Assembly (NCBI GenBank): GCA_000245075.1
Contig: JH599999.1
Span: 1-50,923, forward strand
DNA length: 50,923 bases
Reading direction: 5' to 3'
DNA from: Acetobacteraceae bacterium AT-5844
GTDB lineage: Bacteria > Pseudomonadota > Alphaproteobacteria > Acetobacterales > Acetobacteraceae
Shown in pieces: positions 16,381-23,546 of this stretch; within the stretch, counting starts at the first letter, position 1; every line of letters starts with the position of its first letter. The translations under genes and the position numbers were made by a program. The notes beneath the pieces are model-generated. The model saw only the letters and a program-made list of their open reading frames with translations. It was not told where the DNA came from and did not search any database.

Positions 16381-17688
16381 TTGACACCCTCTGCCCGCAT
16401 CGCCGCCGCCATTGAACTGGTGGCGGCGGTGGATGCCACGCCGCGCCGCCCGGCCGATGCCACGGCCAACGAGTTCTTCCGTGCCCGCCGCTACATCGGT
16501 AGCGGCGACCGCCGTGCCGTGGCCGAGCGGGCCTGGGGCGTGCTGCGCCAGCGGCTGCGCCTGGAGTGGCATCTGGCGCGGGTGAGGTTGCCTCCTCGCG
16601 CACGCCAGCTCGTGCTGGCGCATGTGCTGGTGGCGGAGGGCTGGACGCTGGCCGCGTTGGCCGAGGCCTTTTCCGGTGGCCGCTTTGCGCCGGCACCCTT
16701 GGACCAGGGGGAGCAGCAGGCAGCGCGCGCCCTGGCAGGGCAGGGGCTTGTTTCGCCCGATATGCCGGAAGCCGTCCGGCTGAACCTGCCGGACTGGGCC
16801 CTGGAACCCTTTCGTGTCCGCTTTGGTGCGGAGCTGGAAGCCGAATCCGAAGCGATGGAGGCCGCGGCGCCGCTCGACCTGCGGGCCAATCTTCTGCGCA
16901 CCACCCGGGAGAAGGCCGCCGCTGCGCTGGCCGCCGAGGGCATCCACACTGAGCCGACGCCTTATTCCCCCTGGGGCCTTCGTATCCCGGACCGTCGGCC
17001 CATCCTGGCCAGCAAGGCCTTTTCCGAAGGGCTGGTGGAAATCCAGGATGAGGGAAGCCAGCTCATCGCGCTGGTGACGGGCGCGAAGCCTGGGATGCGG
17101 GTGGCCGATTACTGCGCCGGTGCCGCCGGCAAGACCCTCGCCGTGGCCGCGACCATGGGCAATAAGGGCCGAATCGTCGCTTGCGACGTCTCCGCCACGC
17201 GCCTGGAAGGGGCGGTGAAGCGCCTGCGCCGCGCCGGCGTGGACAATGCCGAGCGGCATCTGCTGGAGCCGGGCGACCGCTGGGTGAAGCGACGCGCCGG
17301 GCAGTTCGACCGTGTGCTGGTCGATGCACCCTGCACCGGCACGGGCACCTGGCGCCGCAACCCCGATGCCCGCCTGCGCACCACGCCGCAGGATGTGGCA
17401 GAGCTCACGGGCAAGCAGCACGACATTCTGGAGACGACGGCCAGCCTCGTCGCCAAGGGCGGGCGGCTGATCTACGCCACCTGCTCCATCCTGCCGGAGG
17501 AGAACGCGGCGCAGGTGGAGGGCTTCCTGGCCCGGCACCCGGAATATGCCGCGATTCCCTTCGCCGAGGCCTGGGCGGAAGTCACCGAGGCGCCTTTGCC
17601 GCCGGTGGACGGGCCGTGGATGCAGCTCTCGCCGCACCGCCACGGCACGGACGGTTTCTTCGCCGCTGTCCTGCAACGCCAAAGCTGA
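16381..17688 (+). CDS. RsmB/NOP-type RNA (cytosine-5) methyltransferase
   Basis: A 435-residue RsmB-like m5C methyltransferase. An N-terminal NusB-like helical region (about 1-130) precedes the catalytic domain: SAM motif CAGAAGKTLA (245-254), motif IV DAPCTGTG with Cys318, and motif VI YATCSILPEEN with the nucleophile Cys368. By family it methylates cytosine in 16S rRNA (C967-type), though tRNA targets are known for relatives. The start is an unusual TTG at 16381; no ATG or GTG lies in frame nearby and the protein aligns from this point. It is seven bases behind guaB, so it is cotranscribed with it, and a clear terminator follows. Confidence 0.9.
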   Translation: MTPSARIAAAIELVAAVDATPRRPADATANEFFRARRYIGSGDRRAVAERAWGVLRQRLRLEWHLARVRLPPRARQLVLAHVLVAEGWTLAALAEAFSGGRFAPAPLDQGEQQAARALAGQGLVSPDMPEAVRLNLPDWALEPFRVRFGAELEAESEAMEAAAPLDLRANLLRTTREKAAAALAAEGIHTEPTPYSPWGLRIPDRRPILASKAFSEGLVEIQDEGSQLIALVTGAKPGMRVADYCAGAAGKTLAVAATMGNKGRIVACDVSATRLEGAVKRLRRAGVDNAERHLLEPGDRWVKRRAGQFDRVLVDAPCTGTGTWRRNPDARLRTTPQDVAELTGKQHDILETTASLVAKGGRLIYATCSILPEENAAQVEGFLARHPEYAAIPFAEAWAEVTEAPLPPVDGPWMQLSPHRHGTDGFFAAVLQRQS

Positions 17689-17726
17689 AATTAACCATCC
17701 GAGATGTTCCGGAAAGCGTGATGAGG

Positions 17727-17748
17727 GCGCCACATCTGTGGCGCTTTT
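17727..17748 (+). terminator. Intrinsic terminator after the guaB-RsmB-type operon
   Basis: GCGCCAC pairs with GTGGCGC around loop ATCT, followed at once by TTTT (17745-17748). It lies 39 bases beyond the stop. Confidence 0.85.
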
Positions 17749-17879
17749 GCCACGGTGGCTGACTCTTCGCCGCTGGGCGGCCAGCAGGGCCGTCGCGCGG
17801 TTGACGCCAGCGGGCGATGCCGGTTTTCTTTCCAGTAGAGTGGGTTGCGAGGGATTTCTGGCATGGGCCGCGTCCGGTC

Positions 17880-18188
17880 ATGAACACCATTACGCGCGCG
17901 CAGCTGGCCGAGGCGATCTACGCCCAGGTTGGCCTTTCCCGCAACGAGAGCGCCGAACTGCTGGAAGACGTGTTGGAGCGCGTGGCCGCCGCGCTGGAAA
18001 GCGGGCGTGCGGTAAAGATCTCCGCCTTCGGCACCTTCACGGTGCGGCAGAAGGGGCTGCGGGTTGGCCGCAACCCCAAGACCGGGGTCGAGGTGCCCAT
18101 CATGCCCCGGCGCGTGCTGTCCTTCCGTCCCAGCCAGGTGCTGAAGGCCCGGCTGAACGGTGAAACGGTCCCGGCCACCGATGAGTGA
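17880..18188 (+). CDS. ihfA: Integration host factor alpha subunit
   Basis: A 102-residue DNABII-family protein. It begins with [11 protein letters not shown] and [11 protein letters not shown], carries the core [18 protein letters not shown], and the DNA-bending beta-arm [12 protein letters not shown] with the intercalating Pro. These features identify IHF-alpha rather than HU. It bends DNA at specific sites as a heterodimer with IHF-beta, which is encoded elsewhere. The start at ATG 17880 matches homologues; a longer frame upstream has no homology. A TTGACG hexamer at 17801-17806 could be its -35 element. The MerR gene begins inside its last codons (8-base overlap), a pairing conserved in alphaproteobacteria. 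Confidence 0.94.
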   Translation: MNTITRAQLAEAIYAQVGLSRNESAELLEDVLERVAAALESGRAVKISAFGTFTVRQKGLRVGRNPKTGVEVPIMPRRVLSFRPSQVLKARLNGETVPATDE

Positions 18189-18666
18189 CGAAGACCTTCC
18201 GCCATCGGGCGATGAATTCGATACCCCCCAGGAGGCAGGAAGCCACGACGCTTCCGGCCGCCTGCGCAAGGCACCGACCGCCTTCCGCACCATCAGCGAG
18301 GTGGCGGAGGACCTGAATATTCCGCAGCACGTGCTGCGCTTCTGGGAGACGAAGTTCCCCCAGTTGAAGCCGCTGAAACGGGGTGGCGGCCGCCGCTACT
18401 ACCGGCCTGAGGATATCGCGCTACTGCGGCGGATCGGGGATCTGCTCTACACCCAGGGCTACACCATCAAAGGTGTACAGCGCCTGCTGCGGGACGGTGG
18501 CCAGGAAGTGCCGGAGGGTGGCGCGGAGGCACCGGAGGCCGAGCAGGCCGCGCCGGAGCCGCAACCCTTCGACACCGCGCAGCAGTCGCTGCGGCAGGCT
18601 TTGAGCGAGCTGGAAGCTCTGGCCGGGGAACTGCGCGCCCTGGCCGCGCAACATTCCTCTCGTTAA
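18181..18666 (+). CDS. MerR-family transcriptional regulator
   Basis: A 161-residue regulator with a MerR winged helix-turn-helix at about residues 35-105: [48 protein letters not shown] and [16 protein letters not shown]. The N-terminus is acidic and unstructured. The C-terminus is a Glu/Ala/Pro-rich linker ending in a short helix suited to dimerisation. No effector-binding cysteines or drug-binding domain are seen. ATG 18181 overlaps ihfA by eight bases; a GTG at 18160 is an alternative with a better upstream GAAGG. This ihfA-MerR pair is conserved but its targets are not known to me. Confidence 0.88.
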   Translation: MSDEDLPPSGDEFDTPQEAGSHDASGRLRKAPTAFRTISEVAEDLNIPQHVLRFWETKFPQLKPLKRGGGRRYYRPEDIALLRRIGDLLYTQGYTIKGVQRLLRDGGQEVPEGGAEAPEAEQAAPEPQPFDTAQQSLRQALSELEALAGELRALAAQHSSR

Positions 18667-18729
18667 GGCGAAGTCATCGCTTTCGGGGGGCTTGAGGCGC
18701 CGGGTGCCCGGTGCTATGCCCCCGCACAT

Positions 18730-18806
18730 CGGAATGTAGCGCAGCCTGGTAGCGCACTTGTCTGGGGGACAAGGGGTCGTGGGTTCGAATCCCGCCATTC
18801 CGACCA
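18730..18806 (+). tRNA. tRNA-Pro (anticodon GGG)
   Basis: The cloverleaf has acceptor CGGAATG/CATTCCG, D-arm GCGCAGCCTGGTAGCGC, anticodon stem CTTGT/ACAAG around loop CTGGGGG (anticodon GGG, reading CCC and CCU), T-arm GGGTTCGAATCCC, discriminator A and encoded CCA. Length is 77 nt. Confidence 0.96.
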
Positions 18807-19137
18807 TCTCCTCCCTGAAAAATCAGTCAGAACAGTTCCCGGCTTCCCGAGCCGTGGTGTTCTGTCCCAGCGCGCCCTGCTAGCCCTCCGTTCATGGAAG
18901 GGCCGCGGCACCTGTTGCTCCCCGGCGGCTCTCCTGTCCTGTGCCTGAGACGCAGGATATGGATCGATATCGCAGTATTTTGTGTGGATGAAAGCGCGGC
19001 GTTATCGGCAGGTATTGGCCAGCGTATCGTTGCCGCCAGTACTTGCTGCCGATCCGGCGAGGGCGGGACGAGCTGTATAGCCTTGTCCCCAGAACAAGGC
19101 GGGAAGCGTCACTGGACTTTGCATTTGAGGTCAGGCG
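18807..19137. other. 331-bp gene-free region between tRNA-Pro and the AraC gene
   Basis: I see no credible gene. The base composition drops relative to the rest of the window. A 7-bp hairpin (GCCTTGT at 19080-19086 with ACAAGGC at 19094-19100) lies 37 bases before the AraC start and may be an operator or leader element. No copy of the tRNA-Pro 3' end, integrase or insertion-sequence terminus is visible. Confidence 0.4.
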
Positions 19138-20190
19138 ATGGCGGCTACCCGAATGCGCAACGCGTGGAAGCTCTCCGAGGACGCGCGGCCCAAGATATTC
19201 CGATCTTTCCATGGCTCTGTTCCAGCGCAGCCAGATGTTCCCCGGTTCCGGGATGCGGCTGAACCCCGCCAGGTTGTGGCGACCATGTCGGGCCTATTGT
19301 CGTCGCCTGGCAGGCTTGCAACCTCCAGCCTGAGCTGGGCCATAGGCGATATGACGCTGATGCGCGTGGCCGGCCCTGCCAACGACGTGATGCGTGCCGT
19401 CAAGCAAGCCGGGAGAGGCGGAGACGGCTATCTGTCCATTGGCCTCCTGCGGGGAGGTACTCTGCGGCAGAGGGCCGGGAAGGCGGCTTTGGAACTGCGG
19501 CCAGGCGATCTTTTCCACGTCGTCACGCCAGAGGCCCCGGAAGAAAACACGGGGAGCTGCGATTTGCTCGGGCTGTTCATCCCCCACGAGGCTGTGCGGG
19601 GCTTGATGCCGGCCTCGGAATGGAGCCGCAACAGGCTGATCAGAACCCCGCTCTCGGCTCTGTTCCGGGACTATATGGAATCGGTCGAGCGCTGCCTTCC
19701 CAGGACGCGGGACGAGGATATTCCGGCCCTTCGTGATGTGACCATTTCGATGGTTGTTGCTTGTCTCTGCAACACCACCGCGTCCTTCGCGGGATCGGCG
19801 GAGGGCGAAGATGATCCTCGGATCCAGCGTGTTATCCAGACGATTCAGGATAATCTCAAATTGCCCACTCTCGGCCCGAAGAAGATATGCCAGATGCTCG
19901 GGGTCTCCCGTTCGCATCTCTATCGGCTGTTTGAGGGGAGGGGCGGTCTCTCGCGCTATATTCAGGACCTGCGTCTGGTGGAGGTCTATTCTCTGCTGTC
20001 GAAGCTGGACGAGGGCCGGCCGATTTCCGCTATCGCGCGGGAGTTCGGCTTTGCCGACTCATCAAGCTTCGGCCGGGCGTTTCGTGCCCGGTTTGGCTGT
20101 TGCCCCAGCGACGTAAGGGCGACGGCGCGGCGGCGGCATATCGGCCGCCAGATGCTCCGCCAGGGAAGACCGGCCGGCCTGGGGACATAG
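19138..20190 (+). CDS. AraC-family transcriptional regulator
   Basis: A 350-residue protein with an N-terminal sensor region lacking clear motifs (a cupin-like ALELRPGDLFHVVTPEAP segment is visible near residues 117-134) and a C-terminal AraC DNA-binding domain (about 230-335). The first helix-turn-helix is around ICQMLGVSRSHLYRLF; the second carries ISAIAREFGFADSSSFGRAF followed by the conserved RFGCCPSDVR end. The overall layout resembles the AraC_binding_2 / FeaR-like group. ATG 19138 follows GAGGTCAGG. The gene is noticeably less GC-rich than its neighbours (29 of 60 bases G/C at 19801-19860) and stands alone, facing a small exported protein gene. Acquisition by transfer is possible. Confidence 0.85.
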   Translation: MAATRMRNAWKLSEDARPKIFRSFHGSVPAQPDVPRFRDAAEPRQVVATMSGLLSSPGRLATSSLSWAIGDMTLMRVAGPANDVMRAVKQAGRGGDGYLSIGLLRGGTLRQRAGKAALELRPGDLFHVVTPEAPEENTGSCDLLGLFIPHEAVRGLMPASEWSRNRLIRTPLSALFRDYMESVERCLPRTRDEDIPALRDVTISMVVACLCNTTASFAGSAEGEDDPRIQRVIQTIQDNLKLPTLGPKKICQMLGVSRSHLYRLFEGRGGLSRYIQDLRLVEVYSLLSKLDEGRPISAIAREFGFADSSSFGRAFRARFGCCPSDVRATARRRHIGRQMLRQGRPAGLGT

Positions 20191-20196
20191 GTCCCC
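20181..20196. terminator. Bidirectional hairpin between two convergent genes
   Basis: GGGGAC and GTCCCC pair across loop ATAG, nested between the GGCCGGCC and GGCCG runs. It begins inside the last codons of the AraC gene and ends 17 bases before the opposite stop. Confidence 0.5.
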
Positions 20197-20213
20197 CGCC
20201 CGGCCGCACGCGT

Positions 20214-20549
20214 TCAATCGGTGATGGCCAGGGTCGTCTTGTTGAAGTTTGCGACCCTCACACTGCCATCGGTAACCGCGTAAGCGACCGCTCCCCGGCC
20301 GAAATCCAGCGCAACGATGCGATTGGCGGGATAACGGAGTTGCAGGTTATTCAGCAGCATCGTTTCCAATACGCCGCGGATGGTATTGCCGCCTGTGGCA
20401 CGGCCTTGGACCTCCGTGCGTTTCTCTGGAGACAGTTCAGCCAATTCGGCTTGCTGGAAGGCCTGCGAAGGCTGGGCACTGACGGTCCCCGCTGTTGCGA
20501 TGCATGCGCTTAAGGCAACACCTGCCAGGAAGGTTACGCGAGCGAACAT
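20214..20549 (-). CDS. Small exported protein of unknown function, possible lipoprotein
   Basis: A 111-residue protein. The N-terminus is a typical export signal (MFARVTFLAGVALSACIATA). The segment LSAC (residues 13-16) fits a lipobox, which would make Cys16 a lipidated cysteine, but a signal-peptidase-I site after VSA also fits. The mature part has two short motifs, GNTIRGVLETMLLNNLQL and DFGRGAVAYAVTDGSVRVANF, resembling small exported proteins seen around alphaproteobacteria but not assignable. ATG 20549 is used because GGAGG stands eight bases before it; an ATG 15 bases upstream lacks a ribosome-binding site. It is convergent with the AraC gene and shares its lower GC, so the two may have travelled together. 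Confidence 0.65.
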   Translation of the reverse strand: MFARVTFLAGVALSACIATAGTVSAQPSQAFQQAELAELSPEKRTEVQGRATGGNTIRGVLETMLLNNLQLRYPANRIVALDFGRGAVAYAVTDGSVRVANFNKTTLAITD

Positions 20550-20785
20550 CTCGTTGTCCTCCATGCTGAACAGCGCCGCTCTTCCGTTGAGGATGGGCCG
20601 AGCTGTCTGCTGCTTTATTTGTTGCGATTTGCAGCTTAGGCAGATCGTTGGCGGCCGGTATCGGCAAGGTGTCCCCTCTCATTGCTCTCTGTCTCATCGG
20701 GCAAAAGTGAGGATGGGTCAGAACGCGCTGCGAAGGCAGGCTTCATCTCTGCTGCATGGCAGCGCCAGGCCCGGGCTCGGCGCTC

Positions 20786-21451
20786 CTATCCTCCCTGCCA
20801 GCTCAGGATGAATTCGTGGATGCCGGAGGCGATGAACTGCACCGCGATGCAGGTCAGCAGAAAGCCCATGATCTTCGTCAGCGCAGCCACGCCGCTGCGC
20901 CCCAATGCCCGGGCAATGCGGAAGGACGAGGAGAGCACCAGCCAGGCAATGGCCAGGGTGACAATGATCCCGCAGATGATGATGAAGTACCCGATGACCC
21001 GGTGCTCTGCCGGAACCTGCGAACCATAGCTGAGCACGGCCGCGATCGAGCCCGGCCCGCTGAGGCTCGGCATGGCGAGCGGCGTAAAGGCGATATCCGG
21101 CTGGCCGGGATGGCGGGCGGCAGCGGCGGCCTCCTGTGGTGGCCCGCTTTCATCCTGGCCCGTCAGCAGCATGCGCATGCCGAGAACCAGGATGATCATG
21201 CCGCCAGCCACACGGATGCCCGCCAGCGAGATGCCAAAGGCCGCGATGATCAACTGCCCCGCCAGCAGGAAGCTGATCAGGATGGCTGCGGCGTAGATGG
21301 CGGCGAGCCGGATCTGCTCGGTGCGCTGGGCCGCCGTCATGCCGCCTGTCAGCGCGATGACCAGCGGCACCGTGCTGATGGGGTTCATGATCGGCAGAAT
21401 GCCGAGGACCACGATGCCGACGTAATGGGGAACGGACAGCAGCTCGATCAT
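20786..21451 (-). CDS. MarC/YhcE-type integral membrane protein
   Basis: A 221-residue protein with about six hydrophobic segments. It has the MarC-family hallmarks: an early LGILPIMNPISTVPL, GMIILVLGMRMLL in the middle, and LAMPSLSGPGSIAAVL after a hydrophilic loop (about residues 112-132). MarC proteins sit in the inner membrane; they were once linked to multiple antibiotic resistance, and later to amino-acid efflux, but their true substrate is unsettled. The ATG at 21451 is preceded by ACGGGA. Its frame opens 36 bases further upstream, without homology. It stands 49 bases downstream of tyrA on the same strand and could be read through from it. Confidence 0.87.
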   Translation of the reverse strand: MIELLSVPHYVGIVVLGILPIMNPISTVPLVIALTGGMTAAQRTEQIRLAAIYAAAILISFLLAGQLIIAAFGISLAGIRVAGGMIILVLGMRMLLTGQDESGPPQEAAAAARHPGQPDIAFTPLAMPSLSGPGSIAAVLSYGSQVPAEHRVIGYFIIICGIIVTLAIAWLVLSSSFRIARALGRSGVAALTKIMGFLLTCIAVQFIASGIHEFILSWQGG

Positions 21452-21500
21452 ATCCCGTCTGTTCCCCCAAAAGCCGGCGCGCGGCAAGCGAAGCCTGGGC

Positions 21501-22277
21501 TTAACGGGGTTTCAGCCCCTCCAGCACCTGGGTCGTGGCCGCGGCGAAGCGTTCCCGCACCTCGCCGGCGAAAGGGTTGTCCCGCGCGATGGTGCGGAAA
21601 AGCTCCTCCGAATCATGCCGCACCGTGTCCACCATGCGGGAGAGGTGCTCGAAGGTGGTGGTGCGCATATCGAGCGGCGGCAGGTCCATGCCGACCACGA
21701 TGCGGGAGACGATATGCGTCAGCCCCTGCACATAGGCCATTTGCCGGTCATGCGCCTCGGGGGTGGTGACGATCACCTCCAGGCCGAAGGCCTGGCGCAG
21801 GAAGCTGGCGGCGATGCGGGCCTGCCGGCCCCGGACCGGGCAAAGGGCGAGCCGCAGCCCGGTGATGCCAAAGCGTCCACTCTGCGGCCCGAACAGCGGA
21901 TGGGTGCCGAGAATGTCGACATGGCCCGGCAAGGTTTCACGCAGAATCTCCAGCGGGCGGACCTTGAGGGAGCAGACATCCACCACCAGCGCGCCGGGCC
22001 GCAGATGTGGGGCGATGGCTTGTGCCACCTCGCGCATCCGCGCCAGCGGCACGGCCAGCACCACGATGTCCTGGGCCGCGGCCGTGGGCAGGTCCGCCGC
22101 GCGGCCGGGCAGGCTCGCGGGATCACGGCCAGGGTCGTGCACCTGCACGTCGAAGAAGCGGGAGAGGTGGGGCTGGATGAATTCCCCAAAGGCGCCGTAG
22201 CCGATCAGCCCCAGCGAAAGGCGGGGGCGCGGGCGGCGCGTAGGCCGTAAGGCTTGGGGGGCTGCAAGGTCTAGCAT
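21501..22277 (-). CDS. tyrA: Prephenate/arogenate dehydrogenase family protein
   Basis: A 258-residue TyrA-type enzyme. The N-terminal Rossmann fold has LGLIGYGAFGEFI (22-34). Following motifs are VVLAVPLARM, VVDVCSLKV and ILGTHPLFGPQSG, where His126 matches the conserved catalytic His of prephenate dehydrogenases. The helical C-terminal domain includes YVQGLTHIVSR. It oxidatively decarboxylates prephenate or arogenate, giving the tyrosine branch. The protein is shorter than the usual 290-residue form and has no ACT domain, so allosteric control by tyrosine through such a domain is unlikely. The ATG at 22277 follows AGAGGAA. Upstream is a candidate Tyr-codon leader peptide and hairpin. The frame stays open upstream to 22355 without homology. 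Confidence 0.87.
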   Translation of the reverse strand: MLDLAAPQALRPTRRPRPRLSLGLIGYGAFGEFIQPHLSRFFDVQVHDPGRDPASLPGRAADLPTAAAQDIVVLAVPLARMREVAQAIAPHLRPGALVVDVCSLKVRPLEILRETLPGHVDILGTHPLFGPQSGRFGITGLRLALCPVRGRQARIAASFLRQAFGLEVIVTTPEAHDRQMAYVQGLTHIVSRIVVGMDLPPLDMRTTTFEHLSRMVDTVRHDSEELFRTIARDNPFAGEVRERFAAATTQVLEGLKPR

Positions 22278-22334
22278 CGGGTTCCTCTGGCAGTCGGCGC
22301 ACTGGCCGGGCGAGAGGGGCACCCTGAAACGCAA

Positions 22335-22436
22335 CATGCCGCCTCTCGGCGGCATGGTTTCGAAATGGATCGATCCTGCCGCACGCTATGTGAGCGGGCG
22401 GTAATACCGGCGCGTTGCGGGCAGGGTCTGTTCCAT
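22335..22436 (-). promoter_or_regulatory. Candidate tyrosine leader-peptide attenuator before tyrA
   Basis: On the minus strand a 16-codon frame (22436-22386) reads MEQTLPATRRYYRPLT and stops at TAG. It contains adjacent TAT-TAC Tyr codons. Four segments can pair alternatively: segment 1 CCTGCCCGCA (22425-22416, just before the Tyr codons), segment 2 TGCGGCAGG (22383-22375, just after the stop), segment 3 CATGCCGCC (22356-22348) and segment 4 GGCGGCATG (22343-22335). 1:2 pairs with one bulge, 2:3 shares a 6-bp core and 3:4 is a perfect 9-bp stem. Weak points are a poor ribosome-binding site for the leader and no T run after 3:4. Confidence 0.4.
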
Positions 22437-22527
22437 GGCCCTAAAGGAGCGCTGCTTTCGGCCCCGCGTCAAGCACTGATCTTCACCGCTGCCGGATGGC
22501 AGGGATGCTTCCGCGCCGGAGCGTGCC

Positions 22528-23505
22528 TCACAGTCCGTGGAAGAGGTCGGTGGAGAGGTATCGTTCGGCGAAGGAGGCGGCGATGCCGATGATGAGCTTG
22601 TTGTGGTGTTCGGGCATGGCGGCGAGTTCGAGCATGGCGTGGAGGTTGGCGCCGGAGGAGATGCCGATGGGCAGGCCTTCGGTGCGGGCGCAGAGGCGGG
22701 CAGCGGCGAAGGCTTCGCGCTCGGTGACGCGCTTGAGCAGGTCGATGCGCTCCATCTCCAGCACCTTGGGCTTGAAGCCGGCGCCGATGCCCTGGATTTC
22801 GTGTGGGCCGGGGTCGTCGCCGGAGAGCACGGCGCTTTCGGCGGGCTCGACGCCGATGGTGAGCAGGGCAGGCTTGCGCGGCTTCAGGGCGCGGGCGATG
22901 CCGGTGAGGGTGCCGCCGGTGCCGAGGCCGGCGACGATGATGTCGACCTGGCCCTCGCTGTCGGCCCAGATTTCCTCGGCGGTGGTGGTCTCGTGGATGG
23001 CGGGGTTGGCGGGGTTGTCGAACTGCCGCGGCATCCAGGCGCCGGGGGTGCTGGCGGCGATCGCTTCGGCGCGGGCGATGGCGCCGGCCATGCCCTGGGC
23101 GGCGGGGGTGAGGTCGACCTCGGCGCCGAGCAGGCGGAGCATTTTGCGGCGCTCGACGGAGGCGCCGTCGGGCATGGTGACGATGAGGCGGTAGCCCTTG
23201 GCGGCGGCGACGAAGGCCAGCGCGATGCCGGTGTTGCCGGAGGTGGGCTCGACAAGGGTGGACTGGCCGGGGGTGATGAGGCCCTGGGCCTCGGCCTGCT
23301 CGATCATGGCGCGGCCGATGCGGTCCTTGAGGGAGGCGAGCGGGTTGCGGAATTCGAGCTTGAGGGCGAGGCGGGCCTGGAGGCCGCGCTCGGCCTCGAG
23401 ACGGGGGAGGCGGACGAGGGGGGTGTGGCCGATGGTGTCGAGGAAGCTGTCGAACATCCGGGGGGTGGCAGCAGGGGGCGTGTGGGGGGTGTGACCGGCG
23501 GGCAT
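22528..23505 (-). CDS. cysK: Cysteine synthase (O-acetylserine sulfhydrylase family)
   Basis: A 325-residue PLP-dependent enzyme of the CysK/CBS family. The PLP lysine is Lys60 in NPLASLKDRIG. The substrate loop is PTSGNTG (87-93). The phosphate-binding glycine loop is GLGTGGTLTG, and the C-terminal GISSGAN positions the Ser near the pyridine ring. It joins sulfide (or thiosulfate in CysM-like members) to O-acetylserine. Residues 1-16 (Pro/Thr-rich) precede the homologous region, which begins MFDSFLDTIGHTPLV at residue 17, so an ATG start at 23457 is a real alternative. A TATAAT box lies six bases before the ATG at 23505, with no room for a ribosome-binding site. It is divergent from an Rrf2 regulator. 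Confidence 0.9.
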   Translation of the reverse strand: MPAGHTPHTPPAATPRMFDSFLDTIGHTPLVRLPRLEAERGLQARLALKLEFRNPLASLKDRIGRAMIEQAEAQGLITPGQSTLVEPTSGNTGIALAFVAAAKGYRLIVTMPDGASVERRKMLRLLGAEVDLTPAAQGMAGAIARAEAIAASTPGAWMPRQFDNPANPAIHETTTAEEIWADSEGQVDIIVAGLGTGGTLTGIARALKPRKPALLTIGVEPAESAVLSGDDPGPHEIQGIGAGFKPKVLEMERIDLLKRVTEREAFAAARLCARTEGLPIGISSGANLHAMLELAAMPEHHNKLIIGIAASFAERYLSTDLFHGL

Positions 23506-23511
23506 GGGGGC

Positions 23512-23541
23512 ATTATATCACGTGTGGTGAAAGTGGATCAG
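23512..23541 (-). promoter_or_regulatory. Probable cysK promoter; predicts a leaderless mRNA if 23505 is the start
   Basis: On the minus strand a perfect TATAAT (23517-23512) is followed by GCCCCC and then the ATG at 23505. Transcription would begin at or next to the A of this ATG. A weak -35 (CTGATC, 23541-23536) lies 18 bases upstream. The 41-bp gap to the divergent Rrf2 gene also contains the imperfect palindrome TCACGTGTGGTGA (23518-23530), a candidate operator for the neighbouring regulator. Confidence 0.55.
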
Positions 23542-23546
23542 GGGGT

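Noticed and set aside
17801-17829. TTGACG and TTTTCT as a full ihfA promoter
   Set aside because: The -35 hexamer is good but the -10 matches only half of the consensus, so it is mentioned under ihfA and not listed as a promoter.
18894-19262. A 122-codon plus-strand frame upstream of and overlapping the AraC gene
   Set aside because: It overlaps the AraC start, lacks a ribosome-binding site and any motif, and has low-complexity composition.
18730-20549. Genomic island integrated at tRNA-Pro
   Set aside because: No integrase, no direct repeat of the tRNA 3' end and no mobility gene were found downstream. Only the lower GC content supports transfer.
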